Of a stretch of 64,000 nt of DNA, positions 34,850-46,282 are shown piece after piece; the first letter of the stretch is position 1; every line of letters begins with the position of its first letter. The stretch is taken from assembly GCA_049487715.1 (NCBI GenBank), contig CP150546.1, positions 1,116,001 to 1,180,000 of the forward strand, written 5' to 3'. A model generated the notes under the pieces. That model worked only from the letters and a program-made list of their open reading frames with translations, did not search any database and was not told where the DNA came from. Source of the DNA: Pycnococcus provasolii (lineage: Eukaryota; Chlorophyta; Pseudoscourfieldiophyceae; Pseudoscourfieldiales). The translations under genes were made by a program, and so were the position numbers.

Positions 34850-35100
34850 TTCGGTTAGGGTTTGGTCAGAAAGGGTTAGGGTTAGGGTTAGGGTTAGGGT
34901 TAATAAGGGAATCCCTGGAATTCCCTTCCTCTTCTCTTCTCTTCTCTTTGTTTTGGACTTTTGGGGGTTGGCAGCCAGTGCCCTATCGAAAAGTTCTACA
35001 TAGTGCGATTCGTTGAAGGGTTGGTTAGGGCTGTTCGATCTTCGGGTTAGGGTATTCACAACACATGGTTAGGGTTAGGGTTACGGCTAGGGTTAGGGTG
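34850..35100 (+). repeat. Interstitial TTAGGG telomere-type repeats (divergent promoter 1)
   Basis: About five perfect TTAGGG units at 34873-34903, plus single or double copies at 34852, 35023, 35045, 35068-35082 and 35087-35099, all with the G-rich strand on plus. They lie between the divergent starts of the secreted-protein gene (34519) and Prp31 (35165). Confidence 0.95.
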
Positions 35101-35164
35101 CTCCCGTGGCGGCGCCGATCCCTCTTTGGATTCTCCCACCAGCCTCACTCACTGGTCATTGGTC

Positions 35165-36802
35165 ATGGACGCGGACTTCCTGGCGGACTTGGACGCTCTG
35201 TCCGACTCCGACCATGACGACGACGGCAATGACAACGGCAACGGCAACGATGGCAATGCTGCGTTGTTGTTGGAACCTGGCAATGTGCAGTCCTCTTTGG
35301 TTGGTTCTTCCTTGCTTGGTCATGATGGGAAAGGAATCGCCTCAGGGGCAGCATCCATGCAGGTTCACGGATTAGTTGGTGCAGCAGCCTCAGCGGCGTC
35401 TGGTTCAGGTTCCGCCGCTCTCAGGACGTCGTCTCGCCTGCTCGCGTCGCACAAGTACGTCTCAGTCATGGCGACAATCAAACAGGATGTCAAGGCGGAC
35501 GAAGAAGCAAATAACTCAGCAGCTTGGGGAGCGACGCCCATGCAGGAGGACGGCGCAGCAGCAGCAGCAGCACCGGCAGCAGCAGCACCAAACACCACCA
35601 CAGACAACATCGTCACCACATGCAACGCCTTATCCCAGGAAGTTGACAGCGTCATCGTGGACCTCCATACGTACCTGAAGCATAAATACTCGTCACGCTT
35701 CCCTGAACTCGCGTCACTCGTACCATCTCCCGTCGACTACGCGAAAGTCGTCAAACTCGTCGGAAACTCCACAAACCTTACATCCATCAACTTCGACAAC
35801 ATATTGCCACCAGCTACTGTCATGGTCGTGTCTGTCACCGCCGCGGGAGAGAACGCAACGCAACCTCTGCCGGAGGACACGCTCGCATCCATCAAAGAGG
35901 CGTGTGACGTGTGCCTGCGACTCGATGCGGACAAGGCTGCCATCCTCGCTTTCGTTCAGGCGCACATGGCAGGTGTCGCGCCAAACCTAAGCGCAATCGT
36001 CGGCACGGAGGTGGCGTCCAAACTCATGGGAGCTGCTGGCGGCCTTCTTGCGCTCAGTCGCATTCCCGCGTGCAACATTCAGGTTCTCGGCGCCAAGAAA
36101 CGCTCTTTAGCGGGCTTCTCCAACGCAGGCGCGGCGGTGAAGGCGCACCAAGGCTTTATCGCGGAAGCACCGGCGGTTCTCGGCGTGCCTCCACACCTTC
36201 GTCCGCGCATCTTTCGCCTTGTTGCGAGTAAGTGCGCGCTCGCAGCTCGCCTTGACGCGCTCGGAGGTAAGAGCCGTGGGACCGGTGAGCAGGGTCGCGC
36301 GATGGCTGAGGAGATTGCGTCCAAGGCGATTAAGTTCGAGGAGGGTGGGCCGCAGGCGACCATCAAGCCGCTGCCCATTCCGGACGCAGGCGAGCAGAAG
36401 AAGAGCCGTCGTGGCGGCAGACGCTTTGCCAAGCAGAAGGAGCGCCTCGCGATGAGCGAGATGGCGAAGCAGGCGAACCGCCTCGCGTTCAGCGTGGATC
36501 ACGCGGAGGAGGAGGTGATCGAGGGCGACGAGAGCCTTGGGCTTGGCATGCTTGGCAAGGAGCGCGAGAGTGGCCGACTCAGGCTTCAGGCGCGTGCGAG
36601 CCAGATGAAGCTCTCAGCCAAGGCGCAGAAGAAGCTCAAGGGACGCGAGGCGCGCAACAACACGCCACTCTCAGGCGCGGCGAGCGGACTCGCGTCGAGC
36701 CTAGCCTTCACTCCCGTGCAAGGCATCGAGTTGATTGCGGGAACAACAATTCCTGGTCAGCGCGACCAGTCTGACGGAACCAAGACGTACTTCAAGCGTT
36801 GA
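35165..36802 (+). CDS. PRPF31: U4/U6 snRNP protein Prp31
   Basis: 545 aa from the first ATG (35165); the frame extends 39 bp further without ATG. Prp31 bridges U4/15.5K and U5 in the tri-snRNP and is needed for spliceosome assembly in the nucleus. The N-terminus is MDADFLADLDAL with an acidic Asp/Asn tract. A coiled-coil/NOSIC region lies at about 150-265. The Nop domain contains PNLSAIVG, GGLLALSRIPACNIQVLGA and GFSNAG (about 272-322), the protein-RNA surface that recognises 15.5K bound to the U4 snRNA 5' stem-loop. The Prp31 C-terminal domain follows, with GGRRFAKQKERL and KQANRLAF (about 417-442) and FTPVQGIEL. An Ala-rich insert sits at about 130-142. No intron, although this is a splicing factor. 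The 5' flank carries TTAGGG repeats. Confidence 0.95.
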   Translation: MDADFLADLDALSDSDHDDDGNDNGNGNDGNAALLLEPGNVQSSLVGSSLLGHDGKGIASGAASMQVHGLVGAAASAASGSGSAALRTSSRLLASHKYVSVMATIKQDVKADEEANNSAAWGATPMQEDGAAAAAAPAAAAPNTTTDNIVTTCNALSQEVDSVIVDLHTYLKHKYSSRFPELASLVPSPVDYAKVVKLVGNSTNLTSINFDNILPPATVMVVSVTAAGENATQPLPEDTLASIKEACDVCLRLDADKAAILAFVQAHMAGVAPNLSAIVGTEVASKLMGAAGGLLALSRIPACNIQVLGAKKRSLAGFSNAGAAVKAHQGFIAEAPAVLGVPPHLRPRIFRLVASKCALAARLDALGGKSRGTGEQGRAMAEEIASKAIKFEEGGPQATIKPLPIPDAGEQKKSRRGGRRFAKQKERLAMSEMAKQANRLAFSVDHAEEEVIEGDESLGLGMLGKERESGRLRLQARASQMKLSAKAQKKLKGREARNNTPLSGAASGLASSLAFTPVQGIELIAGTTIPGQRDQSDGTKTYFKR

Positions 36803-36848
36803 GCGTCGCTTTGGCCGCCGCTGTTGCGTGAACAAAATTTGTGTAGAA

Positions 36849-37319
36849 CTATTGAATTTTTTTTTTTACGTTTTTAACTTCCTGAAAAGTCAACGTGCTC
36901 TCGCTTGCTCTCATTTCTAGTGGATCTTTTCGTAGTTGAGCACCACAAGGATGAGAATAACGAGGAGGAAGGAGAAGACAGACGCAAGTTCGGTAAGTGC
37001 ATATCAAGCACGCACGAATGATGCTGTCTTCGTCCCAGAGTCCCGGCGGCGCTTGCTGCTGCTGCTGCGGCTGCTGCTGTTGCGGCGGCTGCTGTTGCGG
37101 CGGCTGCTGCACGACAACCTGTGGCGGCGGTCCTTGCACCATACGTACAGGGCTTGGACTCGGTTGCGTGACATAGATAGGTCTCTGCGGCGCCGGCAGC
37201 ATACGCGGCGCCGGCCTGAACGGCGGCGACATGGCCGGCGGCGCGAAGGATGCGCCGTCTAGCGCCGCGTTGTTCGTCCACTGCACGCCGTCGTCTGCTG
37301 GTCCCCACACGTCACCCAT
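36849..37319 (-). CDS. Pro/Gln-rich small protein, possible frameshifted membrane anchor
   Basis: 156 aa from ATG 37319. Residues 1-90 are rich in Pro, Gln, Ala and Met (PPP, QQPPQQQ repeats). It then reads GLWDEDSIIR, followed by a Cys/Arg-rich tail unlike a folded domain. In another frame of the same strand (about 36990-36917) lies a convincing transmembrane segment (LASVFSFLLVILILVVLNY) ending KIH-stop. The true product may therefore be a tail-anchored Pro/Gln-rich protein, and the frame is broken near 37000. No intron with GT-AG ends that joins the two was found. Family not recognised. Converges with Prp31 (46 bp apart). Confidence 0.5.
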   Translation of the reverse strand: MGDVWGPADDGVQWTNNAALDGASFAPPAMSPPFRPAPRMLPAPQRPIYVTQPSPSPVRMVQGPPPQVVVQQPPQQQPPQQQQPQQQQQAPPGLWDEDSIIRACLICTYRTCVCLLLPPRYSHPCGAQLRKDPLEMRASESTLTFQEVKNVKKKIQ

Positions 37320-37588
37320 TCTGCTTGTATTCGCCGGTTGTTGTGTCGTGGTGATTGCTCCCGCGTCGTCACCCGCCTCGTCTTGCCAGCGTCTTTCTCC
37401 GGTGGCACTGTTGTACAGGTAGATTTCTCCTGTCGATGAGCTCGCGGTGTTTTTCCCACGTCACATTGGGCGCGGACGTGAACAATGCCATGCACGGTTA
37501 ACCCGAAGTGCCCGGGATGGATGGGATGCTACTCAAACAAGCCTTAACGGATTCAGCCTTAACGGAAGAAGGATTCAGCCGGCCGGAT

Positions 37589-37630
37589 GGGTTAGGGTTA
37601 GGGTTAGGGTTAGGGTTAGGGTGGTTAGGG
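37589..37630 (+). repeat. Interstitial TTAGGG repeats (divergent promoter 2)
   Basis: Five to six perfect TTAGGG units plus one slightly offset, G-rich on plus, between the divergent starts at 37319 (-) and 37691 (+). They read as Leu-Gly repeats if the downstream frame is extended, which is why the later ATG was chosen for that gene. Confidence 0.95.
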
Positions 37631-37690
37631 TTGTGCATGGTTCCCTTGCAACCACCTCTTGCGTGGTTGCCTTGCGTGGGAGAGCTCGTC

Positions 37691-38707
37691 ATGGCGCGAA
37701 CGCGTAACCGCCGCGCGGGGTACGCGTACGGCGGCGGCGTCAAGCAGATACACGTCGTACTAGCTGTCACGTTCTTCACCCTGTGGAGGAAATTCCGACC
37801 GTCGTCAAAGAGAAAACAATCCTTGTCCTCCTCCGAGGACTCGAACGGTACCTCGTCCTCGTATAGTGGTAGCTCCTTAACAGGTGCAGAGGACACAGTA
37901 GCAGGCGCGCTCACGCCGGAAGCAAGAGAACAGCTCGAGTACGCGACGTACAGCTCGGGGGCGCACGTTAATGACGCAAACTCTTCAACAGATCCGACGT
38001 ACCGCGTCGTCGGCCCGGACCGTGATGGACGCGCCACGCTCTGGGTTTGCGTCGCCGCGGGGGGAGAGCCAATCAACAGCAAGCCAGACGAGCGACTGCG
38101 CAACCTCGCCGCGCACCTCGAGCAGCTTCGCCTGCGTTCGTCTGGCGATACGTCGTGCGTCGTAGACCTTGCAAGCGCCACGACACAGGAAATCATGAGC
38201 CTGCTTCGAAGTACCGACGTGCGTGAATGCGCGCGCACCTGGAAAGGAAGCTTCGAACACCTCTTCTCGAACGTGTTTGTCGTGAATGCGCCTGTCGGAT
38301 TTGGCACGGCGTGCGGGATGCTTAAGCAGATCCTGCCGCGAAGTGTTCGAGAACGCATGGTTCTGTGCCCGCCCGAGGAGGCTCCCGCGATTCTCAAGGT
38401 GCTGCTACACGACGAAACGATCCCAGAGGAATTTGGTGGCTTCGCCGCGCGCATTCGACCTCAAGGCATCGAAAACGGAAAGGGAACCTTTGCCACGGTG
38501 GCGGCGGAACTCAGGGCTGTATCAGCAGTCTCGTCCGATGCGTCGGAACTTCAGCGCGCGCTGACGCGCGCAAAGGCTTTCAGCGAGTCGGGGGAGATGC
38601 CTGAACCTCAGGCAGCGCGGAGATCTAGCACCTTTCAAATGGCGTTTCAAGGCGAAGAGAAGGACAAAGCTCCAGGATGTGCTCCGGCAGGTTGTGCCAT
38701 CACGTGA
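37691..38707 (+). CDS. Sec14/CRAL-TRIO-like lipid-binding protein with CaaX tail
   Basis: 338 aa from ATG 37691 (good context, gtcATGG); upstream Met codons would translate the telomeric repeat. The C-terminal half matches CRAL-TRIO: CVVDLAS, then HLFSNVFVVNAPVGFGTA (about 190-207), LKQILP, RERMVL and IPEEFGG (244-250). These domains bind and exchange phospholipids or other lipids between membranes. Residues 18-32 are hydrophobic (HVVLAVTFFTLW) and could touch a membrane; 44-65 are Ser-rich. The last four residues, CAIT (335-338), form a possible prenylation (CaaX) signal with another Cys at 330. The N-terminal CRAL-TRIO-N helices are not obvious. Tail-to-tail with the TIR gene, 126 bp apart. 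Confidence 0.75.
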   Translation: MARTRNRRAGYAYGGGVKQIHVVLAVTFFTLWRKFRPSSKRKQSLSSSEDSNGTSSSYSGSSLTGAEDTVAGALTPEAREQLEYATYSSGAHVNDANSSTDPTYRVVGPDRDGRATLWVCVAAGGEPINSKPDERLRNLAAHLEQLRLRSSGDTSCVVDLASATTQEIMSLLRSTDVRECARTWKGSFEHLFSNVFVVNAPVGFGTACGMLKQILPRSVRERMVLCPPEEAPAILKVLLHDETIPEEFGGFAARIRPQGIENGKGTFATVAAELRAVSAVSSDASELQRALTRAKAFSESGEMPEPQAARRSSTFQMAFQGEEKDKAPGCAPAGCAIT

Positions 38708-38833
38708 GGAGCAGAATAGTAATAGATATAGACAACCTAACCTTGATCTTAGTAAAGGTCTTACATGGCACTGCCTATGAGTGCTGACAAATCGCACTGT
38801 GATCCGCGCATCATCCGCTTACACATTATATAG

Positions 38834-41359
38834 TTAGCGGCTGATATTCTCGAGACCAAATCCACCGCTCACCTTTTGCTCAGACTCCATGTAGTTGAGC
38901 ATCGAAATCATGAAGTCGATCCATTCGTTATACTCAATCTCATTGTTATTGTCCTCGTCAATGGCAGCCTGCAGCATCTGAATCTCGCTCTTGCTCAAAC
39001 CAAGCTCCGAAGTGCCGAGACTCTCGAGCAGATTTTGCAACTCAGCCGGCTCCAGCTTTCCATTTCCGTTCTCATCCGCAAGCACGAAATATTCACCTAG
39101 GATCTTGCGGCACTCCTCCTTCGAGTACGAGCGGAACGCAGCAAGGGCTCCAGCGCCTTCCGACTGCGAGATCGCTTCCATTGCCGCTACGCGGCGCTGA
39201 CGACGAGCCGTCTCGAAAAAGCTCATAATCATCGTCGCGCACAGCAACGCGAAGCGCTGCAAGTCAACGGCTCCGCTGGAATCAGGCTTGCACTCTGTCA
39301 TAAGAATGCAAATTTGGAACAGACTGAGGCCTAGAACCTCCTCGCTAAGTGCGATGAGCACCTTCTTGCACTCCGTTTTCGTCATCACCTGTGCCTTTTC
39401 AACCTTCAGGTTTGGCTCGAACGGCAGCCTGGCAACAACATCGGAAACCTTTCTACCAATCTCTCGCGTAAAGCCCTCCTCAATGATGTTGCGCAGCCAC
39501 TCTACACCATGGTTTATCTGCGCCACCACCATTTTCGACTTCAGTTGCTCCACCAAGCAGCCAAGCGCCACAGGTACAAACTCCTCGTACTGAATCATTC
39601 CATCCTGATCAAAGTCTGCTGCATGCATGAGTGCGCGAATTTCCCTGCGCGTGAGACCCCTTGGATTCTTGCCTTCATCATGTGAAATGGACATCTGCAC
39701 AAGAGCATGGTGGAATTCTTTCCGATCCAGCACGCCGTTGCCGTTAAGGTCAGCCTCCTTGAATATTTCGCGGAGTGCGTCACCCACTTGTGCCTTAGAA
39801 CGCCCGCGGTAGACGAGATCTTCAGCCACCGCGGTGAGCGACTTTGCCTCAGCCTCGTCTGCAGTCTGTGCGGCACGCTTTGCCTCGTACGCACGCAGAA
39901 GGAGCACCATGGTGGGAACGAATTCTGAGAAGCTGATTTCGCCATCATTGTTTATGTCCACATCCTCCATAATCACACCAATGTCCTTCGCGGTTATGCC
40001 AAGGTTCGCCTCACGGATCAGAAGCTTGAACTCGTGGCGGTCGAGCGCGCCAGAGTCGTCCTTGTCCGCGCCACGGAACACCTCCGTGAGATAGTCGGTA
40101 AGTTCGGCATCGCTCATGCGCGAGAGTGGGCTTTCCTCCATCACAGACGAATCAGTGTCCATGGCGGCGCGCCTGCGCACGAAGTCGACGAGCATCTCGC
40201 GCGCAGCTGGCGCCTCGACGCCAAGCTCGCGCGCCATTTCGTCCGTGAGATGAGGCAGGACAAAGCCATCGATGCGGTGGGTCTCGTACAGAGGCGCGCA
40301 GTGACGTGCCATCGCAGCACCATTCGCATCAATGTACGCCTGCAAGTCGAAGCGAGACCACTGCGCGATGGGTTTGGTGTTGCCTTTCATCGCACCCGCC
40401 TTGAACGCATCCTGCCGTGCCTTGATCCACATCTTAATCTCCGCCTCGCTCCACACCGTGCTCGTAGAAAACGCCATGTCGACGTTGTACTCGCCGTTGT
40501 ATTCGCGCACTGCATCGAGATTCGACAAGAGCGCTTGCACTTCCTCAGCCGCCTCGTATGCCGAATCATGTGGCGGGCGCTCTGGTGTAATGCGTAGCGC
40601 ATCGCACGTCACGAGTAGCTCGCTCTCCTCTCCGGCACCATCCCTAAAAATTTTGTCCACCTGGTACGGCACCTGCACGACGTGGCACGAAGGTGCACGC
40701 GTCACGTTGCCCAGACACTCGGGTGCCAGCGCCCCGTGCACCACGCGGTGGCGGCAAGCGGCCAGCTCCAACTGGCACATTTCAGAGGCGAAGAAAGCGG
40801 GGCTTGTCACGCAAAGCACAACCTTAGCAGCGGCAAGCAGTTCGTGTCGACTTGCGGTGAAAGCCGCGCCAGCCCACGGCCCGGTGCCCTTATCCCAGTC
40901 GAAAGCAATTTTCACGGCGTCGGGTCCGCACCGTCGCTGCAGCTCGCGCACGAAGCGGTACACGAAGAGACGCTCGTTGCCATCAGCCTCCGGCGCGTAG
41001 CACACGAAAATTGGCCGGGCGCTTCCCTGGAATCGGCCCATTGGCTGGCCCGACACCTGCGTTCTCCTAGCCTCGATCACGGCTGCGACACCCTGCCTTA
41101 CCCGGCTACTTATGGTCGCCTCCATCTCGTGCTCTTTCTTCTCACTTTCCTCTCGAGCTTTTCGTTCAGCCGCCTGCCTCTTTTCCTCCTCGCGACGCTT
41201 CTGCGCGTCTCGTTGTGCCTGCTTCTTTGTCTCAAGCTTCTCCTTTTTCATCTCGTCCATTCGGCGTCGCAGCCACACATCGCCCTCAGAGGGCACCTGT
41301 GCCTCAGCAACCTCGGCACCCTCCTCCATTTCTTCTCCTTCCGGCTTGTCCTCCGCCAT
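38834..41359 (-). CDS. TIR-SAM-EF-hand protein (putative Ca2+-regulated TIR NADase)
   Basis: 841 aa, ATG at 41359. Domain order: charged coiled coil (about 28-80); TIR-like domain (about 115-245), with RPIFVCYAPEAD, FDWDKGTGPW and VVLCVTSPAFFASEMCQLEL; SAM domain (about 333-398; W334, IDGFVLPHLT, ELGV); then seven EF-hands. Six have canonical loops (starting D432, D468, D537, D582, D762 and D801); one is degenerate (691-702). In the TIR, E198 occupies the place of the catalytic glutamate in WCxxEL of SARM1/plant TIR NADases, though W is replaced by M194. TIR and SAM also occur together in SARM1, which oligomerises through SAM. The inferred role is a calcium-controlled, SAM-assembled TIR enzyme or scaffold. 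TIR is assigned by motif only. Its 5' end abuts rDNA unit 2. Confidence 0.75.
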   Translation of the reverse strand: MAEDKPEGEEMEEGAEVAEAQVPSEGDVWLRRRMDEMKKEKLETKKQAQRDAQKRREEEKRQAAERKAREESEKKEHEMEATISSRVRQGVAAVIEARRTQVSGQPMGRFQGSARPIFVCYAPEADGNERLFVYRFVRELQRRCGPDAVKIAFDWDKGTGPWAGAAFTASRHELLAAAKVVLCVTSPAFFASEMCQLELAACRHRVVHGALAPECLGNVTRAPSCHVVQVPYQVDKIFRDGAGEESELLVTCDALRITPERPPHDSAYEAAEEVQALLSNLDAVREYNGEYNVDMAFSTSTVWSEAEIKMWIKARQDAFKAGAMKGNTKPIAQWSRFDLQAYIDANGAAMARHCAPLYETHRIDGFVLPHLTDEMARELGVEAPAAREMLVDFVRRRAAMDTDSSVMEESPLSRMSDAELTDYLTEVFRGADKDDSGALDRHEFKLLIREANLGITAKDIGVIMEDVDINNDGEISFSEFVPTMVLLLRAYEAKRAAQTADEAEAKSLTAVAEDLVYRGRSKAQVGDALREIFKEADLNGNGVLDRKEFHHALVQMSISHDEGKNPRGLTRREIRALMHAADFDQDGMIQYEEFVPVALGCLVEQLKSKMVVAQINHGVEWLRNIIEEGFTREIGRKVSDVVARLPFEPNLKVEKAQVMTKTECKKVLIALSEEVLGLSLFQICILMTECKPDSSGAVDLQRFALLCATMIMSFFETARRQRRVAAMEAISQSEGAGALAAFRSYSKEECRKILGEYFVLADENGNGKLEPAELQNLLESLGTSELGLSKSEIQMLQAAIDEDNNNEIEYNEWIDFMISMLNYMESEQKVSGGFGLENISR

Positions 41360-41659
41360 AGCGAGTCCAGGACAGACAGACAGAAGAAAGGTGGCGCTGG
41401 ACGGGTCGGTCGGCCCGAACGAGGGAGGGGACGGACTCCAAGCAAAGTCTCATCAAAGGGCAGCCCCGACCGGAGAGGACAAGGACAGCCTTCCGGAATG
41501 GGCAAGAAACCAACCACCTCGCCCCTCGGATCCCCTTTCCCCGTTCCCACTCAACGCACCGGTCATCGTGAAAACAATACCAGATGTCGCTGGCGCCTTG
41601 GTGGGGAAGAGCCCACCAGACGTACGTCTCGCCTGCTCTGCGGCCGTCAGGCGGACACC

Positions 41660-42683
41660 TCCCCTTCTGCTTGGTCGTGTTTCACGGGCCTCACATGGCC
41701 CGAGCGTACTTTGCCAAGATGTCAGTCCGCAAATCGACTCATCTCACGCTTTTGGTAAACACGCAAAAGGACGAGTTGCCACCCTTGAATGGAGGCCTTT
41801 TGTCCAGAGGGGGATGGAAAATGTGGCAAGATACCGTTGTGGGGACGGCTCGTGGCTGCGTACGCCCTCCCGGAAGGGTATGAAGGAAAGAAAGCTCTGA
41901 GCTTTTGGACTCTCATAGCTCCGGCGAAAGGAGTTCTCCCAGGATGCTATTCGTCTTCGGACGGGTTGTATTCGGCGCTACGGCGTTTTGTGGAGGTTTG
42001 GCTTTTAGTACCCGATGAGTGACAGTCGCCCTCGGCATCCTGTGGCGGAGTGAGGAGGCAGAGTTCGTCTCTGTCATCCACATCTCTGCACCGTGATATT
42101 CGAGTGGCGTATCATTGCAAGACGTTGAGCTCGCCGTGAATTAATTATTAATTGATTGACTGGCTTGTTCCGTCGATGCCCGACTTATTCTTTAAGTATC
42201 GTGGCAAAAGAGCGAAAGGCTTGTATGAATACACGATGTGCATTCTTACAAACTGGAAGTTCGAAGCGGTTCCCACTCGCCTGGTGCCCCTCTCTCTTCA
42301 TTGAGAGAGCTCGGCTAGCGCCTTGCGACGTAGGTCCGCGTGATGGAACCACCTGCGGAAAGCCTGGTGAAAATGGAATTTCGGTTCTGTTTTTTACTCA
42401 GTTTGCTTTCGTATCGTTGGTGCTTCCGGAAGAAGTTGAATAGGACTTCGAGGAAAAGGGCGTTTTGATTTTCCGGGTAGTTCTCTCGTTGAGAGGCTCG
42501 CCTTGTGGAAATCCCCCTTGAACCACACTGAAGGAACAGAATTTCTTCTGTACACTTCGTTCATATCTTTCGCTCCCCGTTCCTTTTTGGAAACGGCGCA
42601 GAGTTTATGTTCGAGTGTGGATGGCCGGTACCCCTTTCTTGTGTTAGCAAGTTTGTTCGGGACGGCGTGTCCAAGAAGAAAGC
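41660..42683 (+). other. 5' external transcribed/upstream spacer of rDNA unit 2
   Basis: Inverted homologue of 7541-8603. Close to the 18S the copies are almost identical; at 41.7-41.9 kb they differ at many positions. The homology begins about 300 bp upstream of the TIR-SAM-EF-hand ATG, so the Pol I and Pol II promoters must be near each other. No protein gene seen. Confidence 0.75.
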
Positions 42684-44477
<1,794 letters not shown>

Positions 44478-44479
<2 letters not shown>

Positions 44480-44665
44480 TGTATCGATTCCACGACCCGC
44501 GAATTGGATGCTTTGTGAGTATTTCCAATGCTCACATCTCATCACACCACACGGTTCTTCGTGACCGATCTCTATAATTATTAATCTCGAATATCTTCTT
44601 TGCTAAAGCAATGAAACAAACTAGGTGATAGATTTATTCTATTCCTGTTTATAAAGATAACCAAG
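44478..44665 (+). other. ITS1, unit 2
   Basis: 188-bp spacer. It differs from unit 1 and unit 3 at a few positions, for example the gtgagtatttccaatgctc stretch at 44515-44533. Confidence 0.85.
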
Positions 44666-44821
44666 AACAACTCTCAACAACGGATATCTAGGCTCTCGCA
44701 ACGATGAAGAACGCAGCGAAATGCGATACGTAGTGCGAATTGCAGAATGTACGTGAGTCATCGAATTTTTGAACGCATCTTGCGCCTGACTTCGGTCAGG
44801 CAGGCCTGCCTGAGCGTCAGT
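44666..44821 (+). rRNA. 5.8S rRNA, unit 2
   Basis: Contains aacaactctcaacaacgg and gatgaagaacgcagcgaaatg; the 3' end is approximate, after the gcctgcctgagcgtca hairpin. Confidence 0.95.
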
Positions 44822-45061
44822 GTGTTCTCTCACTCTCGCATATATTTATTTATGTACGACCGTGGAGTTGGTAGTCTTATTTCTTCTCTTGAGAAAGATA
44901 AGTTTGCCGAAGCACAGAGCTTGGCGACCGAAGACGCTGTTTATGCGACAGCTTCAGCGCGATAGAAATATTTACCGCTGTTTGTCGGATAAGGCTTCGT
45001 GTCGACCGCGATTCGTCTCTCTTTTTCTTTGAGAGACGACGGGAAGAAATTCCTCTCATTT
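44822..45061 (+). other. ITS2, unit 2
   Basis: Spacer of about 240 bp with several copy-specific differences (for example 44880-44898 and 45018-45032) relative to units 1 and 3. Confidence 0.85.
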
Positions 45062-45108
45062 TTGACCTCAGTTCAGACCAGACTACCCGCCGAATTTAAG
45101 CATATCAT

Positions 45109-45141
<33 letters not shown>

Positions 45142-45926
45142 CTAGTAACGGCGAGCGAACAGGGAAGAGCCCAACTTGAAAATCCTCAGTTCTTCGCGGA
45201 ACTGTCGAATTGTAGTCTAAAGAGGATGCCTCTGCTTCCGCCTTAGCCCAAGTTCCCTGGAACGGGACGCCAGAGAGGGTGAGAGCCCCGTCGGCTGAGG
45301 CTTACGCTCCACGAGGCTCCTTCACCGAGTCGCGTAGTTTGGGAATGCTGCGCTAATTGGGTGGTAAACTCCATCTAAGGCTAAATACCGGCGAGAGACC
45401 GATAGCGAACAAGTACCGCGAGGGAAAGATGAAAAGAACTTTGAAAAGAGAGTTAAAAAGTGCTTGAAATTGTTGAGGGGGAAGCGATTGGAGGCTACGG
45501 GTGTTCCTTGGTATTCGCGGCAACCCCGTTATTTACACAAGGAGCTGGTCAGCGTGGGTTTCCTCTTTCGGATTTGGCGATCGAGGAGACTGAGGCTCGG
45601 AGACGATGTCCAGACGCTGGCGGAAGGTTTCCAATCGGCCCGTCTTGAAACACGGACCAAGGAGTCTGACATGTATGCAAGTCGGTGAGTGGAAAACTCA
45701 CGAGGCGCAATGAGAGTAACTGGTGGGAGGCGCAAGCTGCACCATCGACCGACCGTGAGCTTTTGTGAAAGGTTTGAGTACGAGCATATATGTTGGGACC
45801 CGAAAGATGGTGAACTATGCCTGAGCAGGGCGAAGCCAGAGGAAACTCTGGTGGAGGCTCGTAGGGATACTGACGTGCAAATCGTTCTTCTGACTTGGGT
45901 ATAGGGGCGAAAGACTAATCGAACTG

Positions 45927-45971
<45 letters not shown>

Positions 45972-46246
45972 TTCAAGCAGTTTCATCGGGTAAAGCGAAT
46001 GATTAGTGGCTTTGGGGAAGTAACTTCCTCAACCAATTCTCAAACTTTAAATAGGTGAGCTGCCTTGGTTGCTTAATTGAACCAGGGCGCTGAATGCGAA
46101 CTCCAAGTGGGCCATTTTTGGTAAGCAGAACTGGCGATGCGGGATGAACCGATAGTCGAGTTAAAGCGCCTAACTGTACGCTAACCTAGATCCCACAAAG
46201 GGTGTTGATTGATACAGACAGCAGGACGGTGGTCATGGAAGTCGAA

Positions 46247-46282
<36 letters not shown>

